Source: an uncultured Erythrobacter sp.
Lineage (GTDB): Bacteria > Pseudomonadota > Alphaproteobacteria > Sphingomonadales > Sphingomonadaceae
Reading direction: 5' to 3'
Length of the DNA stretch: 64,000 nt
Assembly: GCA_947488325.1 (NCBI GenBank)
Contig: CANKYZ010000005.1
Location: 124,001-188,000, forward strand
A program made the translations under genes and the position numbers. Numbering within the stretch: the stretch's first letter is position 1; each line of letters begins with the position of its first letter. Below are positions 9,124 through 17,745 of this stretch, piece by piece. The notes under the pieces were generated by a model, which worked only from the letters and a program-made list of their open reading frames with translations, was not told the origin of the DNA and ran no database searches.

Positions 9124-9609
9124 AGCAGCCAAGATATCAGCCACTATATCTGCTACGGGTTGGTTCGCTTTGGCCGCAATCGCGTGCTCTGGCTGAGTTA
9201 AAGTGGCTAGCTGACTGTCGAGCAGGCTGGAGGCCATAAAATGCCCTCTACGAGTAGCCAATCTGGCCTTCAATTCTTCGTGGGTCAATTGTAGCAATAC
9301 GAAATGCACAGCTCGATTGCTCTCATTAGAAAGCCGTTGTTGGACGTAAGGTGTCAAAGCAGAGCAGGCCACGATAATTCGGGGTGCCGAATTCGAATCC
9401 ATCGCTGCGATCAGCGCATCGATCCATACAATCCGGTCAGTGTCTTCTAACGCAATCCCAGCTGCCATCTTCATAATATTTGCAGCAGGGTGAAAGTTGT
9501 CTCCTTCAAAGAACGGCCATGCTGTACACTCCGTCAATGCGTTACCAATCGTCGATTTACCGCAACCTGACGGCCCCATCAAAATAATGGCATCGTGGGT
9601 CTTCATCAC
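9112..9609 (-). CDS. gntK: Gluconokinase
   Basis: The 165-residue kinase of the GntK (shikimate-kinase-like P-loop) family has its Walker A motif at GPSGCGKST (~12-20), followed by FFEGDNFHPAANIMKMAAGI and LEDTDRIVWIDAL, the gluconate-binding signature, and later RRGHFMASSLLDSQLATLT. It phosphorylates gluconate to 6-phosphogluconate, which feeds the Entner-Doudoroff or pentose phosphate route. Its GTG start overlaps the stop of the GH3 gene (GTGA), which implies translational coupling. Together with gntP and the gluconolactonase-like gene it makes a short gluconate branch. Confidence 0.93.
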   Translation of the reverse strand: MMKTHDAIILMGPSGCGKSTIGNALTECTAWPFFEGDNFHPAANIMKMAAGIALEDTDRIVWIDALIAAMDSNSAPRIIVACSALTPYVQQRLSNESNRAVHFVLLQLTHEELKARLATRRGHFMASSLLDSQLATLTQPEHAIAAKANQPVADIVADILAALGE

Positions 9610-12170
9610 TGTTCAATATCACCGCATGTCCTGGTCGCATCGGTATCGGAATCGAGCCTTATGTCCGAGAAATCGACCTGTGCGGCGCCGTTGCTGTGCG
9701 CTGTAAATCCGCCTCCGATCGACGACATATCTACGCCCCGGTCAGCGAAGCAGGAAAGGCTGATCCGGTAATCTTGCCACTCGCCAGCGACGACGGTGAC
9801 AGGAAAGTCTATGACGCAAGCTTCTTCACGGTCCGAACACGTCATGCCGATTGAAACCGTAGTCGGCTCTGATCCGCCTCCGCGTGCGCGAAATGCCAAT
9901 TCCATGGCACCATTGCTTTCACGGCTCCAGTCAGCATTATCATGGGTCGCTAATAAGACCAACGGGCCACCTTCACGCCATGTCACGCGCATTGAATCTT
10001 CCTGCGTGGCCCGGTCAATCGGTGTAATGGTGAGTGCACCGCCATCCCAAATTCTATCTGTCATTCTGGTCTGTGTGCCATTAACACGGCCATAGAGTGA
10101 CCAACGGCCTTGCGGTTGCCCCGCAGCGAACAATGTCGATGCTGATCGTGAGGCGCTGGGGTCAAGTCCTGAATCCTCCACCAACGAAGCAAGGTTACTC
10201 TGGCTGGCATAGCTGAGCCCATAACCGTAGGCGAATAGGGGATCATAGCTGGGTGTGTCGAAATTAACATCTGTCTGCACCGCTGATTTGGGCCACGAGA
10301 AAGATAATCTGCCGGTAAAATCCAACGTCGGATCAGTGCGGAAAAGCATATCCGCAATGCCTCCGCCCTCGCTCCCGGGAAGCCATGCCGCCACGAATGC
10401 ATCCGAAGCGTTGATTTCAGGATTGGCCCACAATGGTCGACCTGAAAGGAATACAGAAACCACAGGCATGCCGCGCGTTTTGAATTCTACCAAATTGGCC
10501 GTATCAAAACCGTTGGGTTCAAAATCTACATTATCCCGGTCGCCCTGAAACTCGGCATAGGCGTCCTCACCATAAACCGCGATTACTGCATCGGCTTGGT
10601 GTTCGCCGGTGCCCTCGGGATCGAAGATTACCGTACCTCCGTGGGCTTCAACAGTTTCCAAGATTCCGTCTAAGATTGTTTGCCCATTGGGAAATTCGTC
10701 ATTGGTGTGCGATCCACCCTGCCATGATAAGGTCCAGCCACCTGATGCTTTCGCGATGCTATTCGCGCCGTCGCCAACAACCAAGATTGTGCGACTGGCA
10801 TCGAGTGGAAGTGTCGCATTATTGTTCTTCAGCAAAACCAAAGATTTACGTACTGCGTCACGAGCTATGGCACGATGGCTCTCTTGCGCTAGTAATGCGG
10901 TGTTTCCTGCATCGGGGCGAGTGCTGGGCGCTCCCATTTCGAATAAGCCGTAACGTAGTTTGACCCGCAGAATACGACGAACTGCATCGTCGAGCCGTTC
11001 CATGGAAATGCGTCCGGATCTCACGTGGGCAAGTTGGCTTTCATACAGACCTTTCCATGTGTCGGGCGCCATGAACATGTCGATCCCAGCTTCGAACGCC
11101 TCGGGGCAGTCGAGATTGGTGCAACCGGGAATCTGGCCGTGCGCGTTCCAATCACTGATGACAAAACCGTTAAAGCCCAATCTGCCTTTCAGCACGTCGG
11201 TGATCAGCGCTTTGTTGCCGGTCATCTTTATGTTTTGCCAACTGGAGAACGATATCATTACGCTTTGCACTTGCGCATCTAAAGCAGGCAAATAACCGGT
11301 AGCGTGGATGTCGCGCAGTTCTTCCTCGCTAATCCTGGCGTCGCCTTGATCAACGCCTCCTTCGGTTCCGCCATCGGCTATGAAGTGCTTTGCTGAAGAG
11401 ATAATACGTCCTGCGCCCATAAACTCATCTGTTCCGAATTCCCCTTGCAAACCTTCTACGATCCTATCGGCATAGGAGGCGACGATTGTCGGCGTTTCGG
11501 CGAAGCCTTCATAGGAGCGACCCCAGCGATCATCGCGCGGTACAGCTAGGGTTGGTGCAAAGGTCCAATCATGACCAGACACGATCAATTCGCGTGCAGT
11601 CGCCTCCATGATCTGTTCAATCAGATCAGGATCATTCGCTGCACCCAAGCCGATATTGTGCGGAAAAATAGTCGCACCTAACAAGTTGGCGTGCCCATGC
11701 ACCGCATCAATGCCCCAGATAACTGGAATAGCGACATCGACGCCTTCAGGATCAACGGAGGCCGCGTAGTATTGATCTGCCATGTCCAACCACGCAGCAG
11801 TGTCTGCATAAGGCATTGGCCCAGGTGCAGAATTTCCACCGCTAAGAACCGACCCGAGGCGATATTGCTTTATTTCGTCGGGAGTGATGGAGGCGGAATC
11901 GGCCTGGATCGTTTGGCCGACTTTTTGTTCAACGCTCATTCTGGCCATGATTGCGTCAATTCGCAATTCGATTGCCGGATCAAGCGGGGCGGGATGCAGC
12001 TCTGGCCAGATTTCAGGGTGAATTGTTGCCGCGCCTCTTCCCGATATCTCTGCTGCCGTGACATTTTGCGATGCTGTTGGCGAGGAAATCAGAGGAGGTT
12101 GATCTACATTGCATGCGTTGAGCGCAGTCAGGCTCAATAGACTTCCTGCTAACTTTCCCATTCTTGTCAT
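9606..12170 (-). CDS. GH3 beta-glucosidase/exo-glucanase lipoprotein
   Basis: The protein has about 854 residues and a lipoprotein signal ending LTALNAC. The GH3 N-terminal barrel shows AIPVIWGIDAVHGHANLLGA, TFAPTLAVPRDDRWGRSYEG, the KHFIADGGTEGG substrate loop and the nucleophile Asp in GFVISDWNAH. The second alpha/beta domain follows (LVLLKNN, ILVVGDGANS, GGWTLSWQG), then a C-terminal jelly-roll extension rich in Trp/Asp, as in ExoP-type exo-1,3/1,4-beta-glucanases. It should release glucose from beta-glucan oligosaccharides at the envelope. The ATG at 12170 is preferred to 12188 because GGGA lies at suitable spacing. It is divergent from the gluconolactonase-like gene across a shared palindrome. 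Confidence 0.93.
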   Translation of the reverse strand: MTRMGKLAGSLLSLTALNACNVDQPPLISSPTASQNVTAAEISGRGAATIHPEIWPELHPAPLDPAIELRIDAIMARMSVEQKVGQTIQADSASITPDEIKQYRLGSVLSGGNSAPGPMPYADTAAWLDMADQYYAASVDPEGVDVAIPVIWGIDAVHGHANLLGATIFPHNIGLGAANDPDLIEQIMEATARELIVSGHDWTFAPTLAVPRDDRWGRSYEGFAETPTIVASYADRIVEGLQGEFGTDEFMGAGRIISSAKHFIADGGTEGGVDQGDARISEEELRDIHATGYLPALDAQVQSVMISFSSWQNIKMTGNKALITDVLKGRLGFNGFVISDWNAHGQIPGCTNLDCPEAFEAGIDMFMAPDTWKGLYESQLAHVRSGRISMERLDDAVRRILRVKLRYGLFEMGAPSTRPDAGNTALLAQESHRAIARDAVRKSLVLLKNNNATLPLDASRTILVVGDGANSIAKASGGWTLSWQGGSHTNDEFPNGQTILDGILETVEAHGGTVIFDPEGTGEHQADAVIAVYGEDAYAEFQGDRDNVDFEPNGFDTANLVEFKTRGMPVVSVFLSGRPLWANPEINASDAFVAAWLPGSEGGGIADMLFRTDPTLDFTGRLSFSWPKSAVQTDVNFDTPSYDPLFAYGYGLSYASQSNLASLVEDSGLDPSASRSASTLFAAGQPQGRWSLYGRVNGTQTRMTDRIWDGGALTITPIDRATQEDSMRVTWREGGPLVLLATHDNADWSRESNGAMELAFRARGGGSEPTTVSIGMTCSDREEACVIDFPVTVVAGEWQDYRISLSCFADRGVDMSSIGGGFTAHSNGAAQVDFSDIRLDSDTDATRTCGDIEQ

Positions 12171-12252
12171 GCTCACATGGTCCCACAAATCGATTGAATA
12201 TTGCGTTTCTTTGCATCGGATCGAATTCTTTGATGGACATTCGAGCGATTTT

Positions 12253-12266
12253 TGACAAGGTTGTCA
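12253..12266. promoter_or_regulatory. LacI-family operator in the GH3/SMP-30 divergent promoter
   Basis: TGACAAGGTTGTCA has perfect 6-bp arms, and the flanking T and A extend the symmetry by one base on each side. It sits midway between the divergent starts of the GH3 gene (12170) and the SMP-30 gene (12308). It is identical to the site before the TonB receptor at 29667. The embedded TTGACA could also act as a -35 element in either direction, so a bound repressor would block both promoters. Confidence 0.75.
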
Positions 12267-12307
12267 ATACAGGATTTACGGGGTTTCGAACGGATTAGGC
12301 AAAGGTA

Positions 12308-13330
12308 ATGTTGACACGTAGGACTATGATGGCGGCAAGCGCGGCTCTTGCTGTAGGAGCATGCAGCTCCCGCAGTTTGGCAACAGTAGAGAGAAAGGGT
12401 TCGGAAGAATTTCTGACGGCGTTCAATCCTTCGTTCTTCGATTTGATCGCTGGCGACGCGCAGCTTGAGAAATTGGCAGAAGGCTATCAGTGGTCAGAAG
12501 GTCCAGCATGGGATGCGAGACGAGGTAGACTCTATTTCACTGACGTTCCGGCGAACGTGGCCTATGTCTGGAAACCGGGCGAAGGCGTTACGACCTTCCT
12601 TGATCCATCGGGAATTGCGCGAGAGAACGCGCAAGGTTTTCGCGAATCCGGCGCGAATGGCTTGCTTTTGTCCAGATCGGGCAGATTGCTGGTTTGCAAC
12701 CATGGTCGCCGTTCAGTCGAAGAACTCGATCTTGATAGCGGCGTACGAAGGGTGCTTGCGTCTGAATTCAATGGTAAGGCATTCAACAGCCCAAATGATA
12801 TAATTGAAAGCAGCGACGGGACTCTGTTCTTCACCGATCCACCATATGGGTTAGAGGGATTGAATAATTCTCCGCTCAAAGAGATGGCATCAAACGGTGT
12901 TTATCGCCTCTCCCCCGACGGAAGCTTAGCCAGGATCGTTGGCGATATGAGCTTCCCCAATGGTGCCGCCTTGTCTCCGGACGAACGATACCTCTATGTC
13001 ACCCAATCAGATCCTGATGCGCCGCTGGTCAAAAGATTTGATCTACGCGCCAATATGGAAGGGGAAACATGGTTCGATGTGCAGCCATTCATAGACGGGT
13101 ATCCGGGGTTACCCGACGGTATGGCGATAGCTTCCAGCGGACATATGTTCCTTGCTGGACCTGGCGGCGTGCTCGTAGTCGACCCATCGGGAGAATGTTT
13201 GGGTCGGATCGGCACAGGCGGCGCGGCAGCCAATTGCACATTCGGAGAGGATGGCGGTATGCTCTTCATCACCGCTCACGACAGACTCTTGCGGATCAAA
13301 ACAAAGAGCAAAGGCATCGGCCAATTTTGA
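12308..13330 (+). CDS. SMP-30/gluconolactonase-family lipoprotein
   Basis: The 340-residue protein has the signal MLTRRTMMAASAALAVGAC: twin arginines and a lipobox VGAC suggest export and lipid anchoring. The six-bladed propeller carries the family's metal ligands in context: Glu in WSEGPAWD, Asn in NSPNDIIES and Asp in YPGLPDGMAIA; SFPNGAALSPDERYLYVTQS is also typical. Likely reaction: hydrolysis of an aldonolactone such as glucono-1,5-lactone in the periplasm, giving gluconate for GntP and GntK. The substrate is inferred from neighbours. It is the first gene of a likely operon with the GPH symporter and LacI regulator. Confidence 0.88.
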   Translation: MLTRRTMMAASAALAVGACSSRSLATVERKGSEEFLTAFNPSFFDLIAGDAQLEKLAEGYQWSEGPAWDARRGRLYFTDVPANVAYVWKPGEGVTTFLDPSGIARENAQGFRESGANGLLLSRSGRLLVCNHGRRSVEELDLDSGVRRVLASEFNGKAFNSPNDIIESSDGTLFFTDPPYGLEGLNNSPLKEMASNGVYRLSPDGSLARIVGDMSFPNGAALSPDERYLYVTQSDPDAPLVKRFDLRANMEGETWFDVQPFIDGYPGLPDGMAIASSGHMFLAGPGGVLVVDPSGECLGRIGTGGAAANCTFGEDGGMLFITAHDRLLRIKTKSKGIGQF

Positions 13331-13370
13331 TCGTTGCTGTTTTCTGCTCGCATAACGGCTTGGTTAGCGG

Positions 13371-14708
13371 ATGAGCAAGTTCGCAAGGCTTGCGGGTTAT
13401 GGTGTTGGCGATTTTGGCCTCAACATCTATTGGAATAGCCTCTCTCTCATCCTTGTTTTTTGGTATGCTGAAGTTGTCGGCTTAGAACCGAAGCAGGCTG
13501 GTATGATCTATTTCTTCGGGTTGCTGTGGGACGCGGTGTCTGATCCACTCGTCGCATCGTTTACTGCCAAGAACCAGAGCAGGTATGGATCCTACAGGCC
13601 TTTTATTTTATTTGGCAGTTTTGCACTTGGCCTGTCGTTTTGCCTGTTGTTTTGGGTGCCACCATTTAAAGGGTGGTTGTTGTTCGTCATGCTACTTTGC
13701 GCGGGGATAATTTTTAGAACGTGCTACACGATCGTCGCGGTTCCTTATGCTGCCCTGTCTTCCCGTTTAACCTTCAATAGCGTCGAGCGGTCCGAGTTAT
13801 CGGGTGTTCGGATGATCTTTGCGTTTTGCGGGATGCTCTGCGTGACCAGTTTCTTCTTTCCATTAAGCCGTGAAATAGCTGGTGGAATTGATGAAGATGC
13901 GACCGGGTTTTTCCTCACAGCGGCAATTGGGGCCTGCGTCGCCACTGCCGCGCTCGTCTTGTGTTTTTATTTCACTATCGAGAACGAGCCGCTTGGTAAA
14001 AGGGCCACAATCGAACCTTCTTATTTCGGAAGTTATTTCGATTGCTTGCGCCGCAATGGAGCGCTGAGGGTGTTGCTTTTGATCCTATTCATCAACGCCG
14101 CTAGCGGAGCGAGCATGTTGATACCGATGGCATTCTATTTGGAGGCCTTCTCAGGTCAGTTTGCTCGCAAGGAAGTTGTCATGTCATTGTTTGCTTTTGC
14201 GACGCTTGCGGGCACACCTATCTGGACGGTTGTTGCACGCAATTGGGGCAAGAAAAGCTGTTGGTATCTCGCAACGGGATGGATGGCGCTTGTCGGCCTC
14301 TGGCTGCTGTCGATGGGGCCATTCATCATTAGCGGAGTTCCGGTCCAGATTGTCCTATTTGGCTTTGGTGGATCGGCCTTTGCTATCATCATCTGGGCGA
14401 TCATTCCCGATACCGTTGAATATGGGCAATTTACTTATGGTCGACGCGATGAGGGAGCGGTGTTTGGATCCAGCCTGTTTGTGCAAAAGGCATCTGGTGC
14501 ACTGACCGGACTAATAGTTGGATTTGTCCTCTCAGGCATTGGGTACCAACCTGAGCTTGAACTGCAATCTGTCGAAACCGCGACAAAATTGAGTAACTTC
14601 ATGGCGGTTGTACCGGCCGTTCTTCTTATTGCGGCTTCCTTTGCGCTTTCTCAAATGCCATTGAGTCGCGATATCCATGCACGGATCGTAGACGAGCTTT
14701 CGAAATAA
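13371..14708 (+). CDS. GPH-family (MelB-like) sugar:cation symporter
   Basis: The 445-residue protein has 12 predicted membrane segments. It begins GYGVGDFGLNIYWNSLSLIL and carries the GPH signature around LLWDAVSDPLVASFTAKNQSRYGSYRPFIL, whose Asp and Arg residues bind the coupling cation. Later GPH landmarks are VPYAALSSRL, IWAIIPDTVEYGQFTYGRRDEG and FVQKASGALTGLIVGFVL. The substrate is probably a glucoside or oligosaccharide produced by the neighbouring glycosidases. The gene lies 40 bases after the SMP-30 gene and 11 before the lacI-type gene, so it is likely co-transcribed with both. Confidence 0.92.
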   Translation: MSKFARLAGYGVGDFGLNIYWNSLSLILVFWYAEVVGLEPKQAGMIYFFGLLWDAVSDPLVASFTAKNQSRYGSYRPFILFGSFALGLSFCLLFWVPPFKGWLLFVMLLCAGIIFRTCYTIVAVPYAALSSRLTFNSVERSELSGVRMIFAFCGMLCVTSFFFPLSREIAGGIDEDATGFFLTAAIGACVATAALVLCFYFTIENEPLGKRATIEPSYFGSYFDCLRRNGALRVLLLILFINAASGASMLIPMAFYLEAFSGQFARKEVVMSLFAFATLAGTPIWTVVARNWGKKSCWYLATGWMALVGLWLLSMGPFIISGVPVQIVLFGFGGSAFAIIIWAIIPDTVEYGQFTYGRRDEGAVFGSSLFVQKASGALTGLIVGFVLSGIGYQPELELQSVETATKLSNFMAVVPAVLLIAASFALSQMPLSRDIHARIVDELSK

Positions 14709-14719
14709 GGGGTTGTTTA

Positions 14720-15772
14720 ATGGCAGGAAATTCCGAACCCAAGACGGCAAAAATGAAAGATGTCGCTGATCTTGCTGGCGTTTCCATAAAAACTGTGTCG
14801 CGAGTTTTGAATAATGAACCGCATGTGCAGGACAAGTTGCGTAACAAGGTTAAGGATGCTGTTGCCAAACTGGAATATATTCCCAGCCAATCTGCACGAT
14901 CATTGCGCGGCAACAGATCTTATACCATCACCCTATTATGCCATGCCGCCGATAGTAGTTACAGTAACACTATTCAGTTCGGCGCGGTTGTCGCTTGTCA
15001 GAGGCTTGGATACCAGCTCTCTATCAGCTTACAGGAGGGTCTTGATCAGCTTTCGTTTGATCAGTTGAAGGCCGTGTTTGAAAAGCTGATCCACCAGCAC
15101 CGGCCCGATGGAATTATGCTGATGGCGCCTTATGCTGGTAATAAGATGATTGCATTTGCATTGCAGGAACTGGGCATTGATGTCGTGAGGATCGGTCCGG
15201 TGGATTTGCCAACAGAGGACATCCTTGTGGAGATCGACGATTACGGTGCTGCGATTGAGCTAACCCAGCATCTGATTGATCTTGGCCATCGCCGCATTGC
15301 ATTTGTTCGCGGACTTGAAAACCAAAGAGCGACCGATGTGCGTTTCGCTGGGTTCTCGATGGCCATGAACGCGGCAGGTCTAACGATAGATGACAGATTG
15401 GTAATGCCAGGCTCGTTTGATTTCAGTTCGGGAATGGATGCGGGACAAAAACTATTGTCGCTTGAAGACCCGCCTTCAGCGGTCTTCGCTTCAAATGATG
15501 ATATGGCGGCGGGCTTGGTTACTGCTGCGACGATGGCGGGAGTGCCGGTTCCTGAGGGCCTGTCTGTTGTGGGATTTGATGATTCAGCAGTGGCAACGCG
15601 GATGCGGCCAGAGCTAACCACCATTCACCAACCGCTTCGGGAACTGGGTGAAGTGGCAATTGAAAAACTTATCGAAAGTTTTCAGAATGAGCGGAAGACC
15701 AGCGCTCGCAGAATTGTTCTTGATCACAATTTCATTCTGCGAAATACAACCGCACCTCTCACGATCTCATAA
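14720..15772 (+). CDS. LacI-family transcriptional regulator
   Basis: The 350-residue repressor has the LacI helix-turn-helix at residues 12-35: KMKDVADLAGVSIKTVSRVL, then NNEPHVQDKLRNKV. The hinge helix is at LEYIPSQSARSLRG. The periplasmic-binding-protein-like core includes RPDGIMLMAP, ELTQHLIDLGHRRIAFVRG, SAVFASNDDMAAGLV and VVGFDDSAVATRMRPELTTI-type text. It probably binds the TGACAANNTTGTCA palindromes found at 7668, 12253, 15843 and 29667. Inducer is unknown; a sugar or aldonate from beta-glucan breakdown is likely. The last gene of the SMP-30/GPH operon, it would repress its own synthesis through the 12253 site. Confidence 0.93.
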   Translation: MAGNSEPKTAKMKDVADLAGVSIKTVSRVLNNEPHVQDKLRNKVKDAVAKLEYIPSQSARSLRGNRSYTITLLCHAADSSYSNTIQFGAVVACQRLGYQLSISLQEGLDQLSFDQLKAVFEKLIHQHRPDGIMLMAPYAGNKMIAFALQELGIDVVRIGPVDLPTEDILVEIDDYGAAIELTQHLIDLGHRRIAFVRGLENQRATDVRFAGFSMAMNAAGLTIDDRLVMPGSFDFSSGMDAGQKLLSLEDPPSAVFASNDDMAAGLVTAATMAGVPVPEGLSVVGFDDSAVATRMRPELTTIHQPLRELGEVAIEKLIESFQNERKTSARRIVLDHNFILRNTTAPLTIS

Positions 15773-15781
15773 GCGGATATC

Positions 15782-15856
15782 TTGACAGGCATGTTTTGAG
15801 CACCAAAAATGCGGCATTCATTCGTTTAACTTGATGTAGGTGTGACAAGGATGTCA
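15782..15856 (+). promoter_or_regulatory. Promoter and operator overlapping the GH5 gene start
   Basis: A -35-like TTGACA (15782-15787) and a weak AAAAAT 17 bases downstream could drive the GH5 gene. The palindrome TGACAAGGATGTCA (15843-15856; 5-bp arms) matches the operators at 12253 and 29667 except at one position. It overlaps the candidate start codons (GTG 15842, ATG 15851), an unusual position for an operator, where it could block elongation or occlude the ribosome site region in the DNA. Confidence 0.5.
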
Positions 15857-16876
15857 ATAACGCTCTCCAAAATTTCACATGGTTCAGCCGTGGTACTCGC
15901 TGCGATGGCGATATCGAGTGTAGAAGCACAGCAACTGGTTACGCCCCCGCCGCCTGTTGCTCAGGCGTTCCAAATGAAGCGCTGCGTGAATATGGGCAAC
16001 TGGTTGGAGACGCCAAATGGCGTTTCATGGGGTGACGATAGTTACGGCGCAGAAGATTACCAGCGAATACGCGGGGCTGGCTTTGACACGGTTCGTATTC
16101 CCATTCGGTGGAGCGCCTATACTGGGCCAGAACCCGATTTCCGCATCCACCCTGATTTTATGGACCTAGCCAAAGCTAATGTCCAAGCCGCACTCGATGC
16201 CGATCTCAATGTCATCATTAACATCCATCATTTCGAAGAGATGATGGATCAGCCCGAAAGCCAGATGCCGCGCTATATCGCTCTTTGGAGGCAATTATCT
16301 TTAGAATTCGCTGATGCCCCGAGTAATGTTTGGCTTGAGACATTGAACGAACCAAATAAGAACTTGAACGGTAGGCTGATGCGGCAAGCGCAATCAGCCG
16401 CGCTGGCAATTATTCGTGCCCGAAATCCAGATCGTATCGTGATTTTTGGTGGTGAAGAATGGTCCGGAATCCGGACCTTGGGCACCAATGCTGCGACAGA
16501 TGATCCCAATGTTGTATATACATTTCATTATTATGATCCGTTTGATTTCACCCATCAAGAGGCCACCTGGTTGGGAGATGATATGCCTAAAGGTAAGCGT
16601 GGTTGGGGCTCTACGCAGGACCGCGCTCAACTTGCTGCCGACGTTGAGATTGCGGTGGCATTTCGCGATGCCGTGGGCAGGCCGGTCTTCTTGGGGGAGT
16701 TTGGTGCGAATGATCCTATCGATCCAGAGGAACGAGTCGAATTCGTAGGTGCAGTAAGTGAAGCGATGGAAGGTGCTGATATCCCCTGGTGCCTATGGTC
16801 TTATGGGAATACTTTCAAGCTTCACACTCAGGCAAATGGATGGGACGAACACATGCTTCGTGCGCTGACGGACTAA
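15851..16876 (+). CDS. GH5-family beta-glycanase (secreted)
   Basis: The protein has about 341 residues with a cleavable signal peptide (hydrophobic AVVLAAMAISSVEAQ). GH5 landmarks are GNWLETPNGVSWG, FDTVRIPIRWSAY, NVIINIHHFEEM, the acid/base Glu in WLETLNEPNK (~155), VVYTFHYYDPFDFTHQ and the nucleophile Glu in VFLGEFGAND (~275). Endo- or exo-action on beta-1,4 or beta-1,3 glucans is likely; subfamily cannot be fixed by eye. ATG 15851 is chosen because a TAGG lies about 10 bases upstream; GTG 15842 is possible. It follows the lacI-type gene and converges with the TIM-barrel gene 16 bases away. Confidence 0.88.
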   Translation: MSITLSKISHGSAVVLAAMAISSVEAQQLVTPPPPVAQAFQMKRCVNMGNWLETPNGVSWGDDSYGAEDYQRIRGAGFDTVRIPIRWSAYTGPEPDFRIHPDFMDLAKANVQAALDADLNVIINIHHFEEMMDQPESQMPRYIALWRQLSLEFADAPSNVWLETLNEPNKNLNGRLMRQAQSAALAIIRARNPDRIVIFGGEEWSGIRTLGTNAATDDPNVVYTFHYYDPFDFTHQEATWLGDDMPKGKRGWGSTQDRAQLAADVEIAVAFRDAVGRPVFLGEFGANDPIDPEERVEFVGAVSEAMEGADIPWCLWSYGNTFKLHTQANGWDEHMLRALTD

Positions 16877-16893
16877 GTCGAGTTGCAGGGAGG

Positions 16894-17745
16894 CTAACTG
16901 TTGAGGAACTCAAAACTGGCTTTAGCAAAGGCGGTTGGATCACTTGCATTATCGTTCTCGACATAGAAGCATTCCAGACCGGCGATTTCCGCCTCTGCCA
17001 TAATCGCTACAAAATCGATCACTCCGTCGCCAATATTGACCATGTCGCCCGTGTTTGACGTGTCCTTGATGTGGCACGCTGAAAAGCGACCGGGTGTCTT
17101 TCTAAACAAGTCGAGCGGATCAATGCCCGCGATGTGCGCCCAATAGAAATCCAGTTCCATGGTCACGGCATTCGGGTCGGTACGCTCAAGCAGGATGTCG
17201 TAAGGAACCTCGCCGTCAACGGTCTCAAACTCAAATTCGTGATTGTGATAGCCGACAGTCATACCAGCGGCATTCGCCAGGCCAGAGCGCTCGTTCAATA
17301 AATCCGCGATTGCTTTGTAGTTATCGAGGGTGCGCTCTTCTGGTGCCAGCCATGGAATAATCAACTTGCTTTGGCCCATTAGGGCCGCACGTTCGACAGA
17401 GGCATCAAAATTGTCTCGCATGTCGGCCAGTTGTACATGGGTTGAATTGCTGATCAGCCCGAGCGCATCCATCGATGTTTTTACGGCTTTCGGATCGTGC
17501 TCAAAATAGCCTGCGAATTCGAGATCTCGGTAACCCATCTCCGATAGTGTCTTCAGAACACTCTCATAATCTGATTCGAATTCGGTCCTGAACGTATAAA
17601 GCTGCATACCAAGCTTGTCGGTGTAAGGCCTAATAACCGCTGTATCACGAGAGGGCGCACCGCCGTTACAGGCGGCGAGAAGTGCCATGCTACCTAGCAA
17701 TCCCCCTTCGAGGAAACAGCGACGGTTTACCGATTGCAAGTTCAT
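16894..17745 (-). CDS. Exported TIM-barrel sugar isomerase/epimerase-like protein
   Basis: The 283-residue protein has an RRCFLEGG twin-arginine motif and a lipobox-like LLAAC, so it is probably exported folded and lipid-anchored. The body is a xylose-isomerase-like (AP endonuclease 2) barrel: GMQLYTFR, GYRDLEFAGYFEH, VGYHNHEFEFE, TMELDFYWAHIAGIDPLDL, SACHIKDTSN and NIGDGVIDF, carrying the Glu/Asp/His metal ligands. Related proteins beside GMC oxidoreductases act on 3-keto-glycosides (eliminases or isomerases); this role is inferred from context. Its ATG overlaps the GMC stop by one base (TGATG). It is the last gene of the leftward operon. Confidence 0.82.
   Translation of the reverse strand: MNLQSVNRRCFLEGGLLGSMALLAACNGGAPSRDTAVIRPYTDKLGMQLYTFRTEFESDYESVLKTLSEMGYRDLEFAGYFEHDPKAVKTSMDALGLISNSTHVQLADMRDNFDASVERAALMGQSKLIIPWLAPEERTLDNYKAIADLLNERSGLANAAGMTVGYHNHEFEFETVDGEVPYDILLERTDPNAVTMELDFYWAHIAGIDPLDLFRKTPGRFSACHIKDTSNTGDMVNIGDGVIDFVAIMAEAEIAGLECFYVENDNASDPTAFAKASFEFLNS

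Noticed and set aside
12253..12266. TTGACA in the palindromes as only a -35 promoter element
   Set aside because: A -35 box alone does not explain perfect symmetry, identical 14-mers at two promoters, and variants at two more within one functional region; it may serve both roles.
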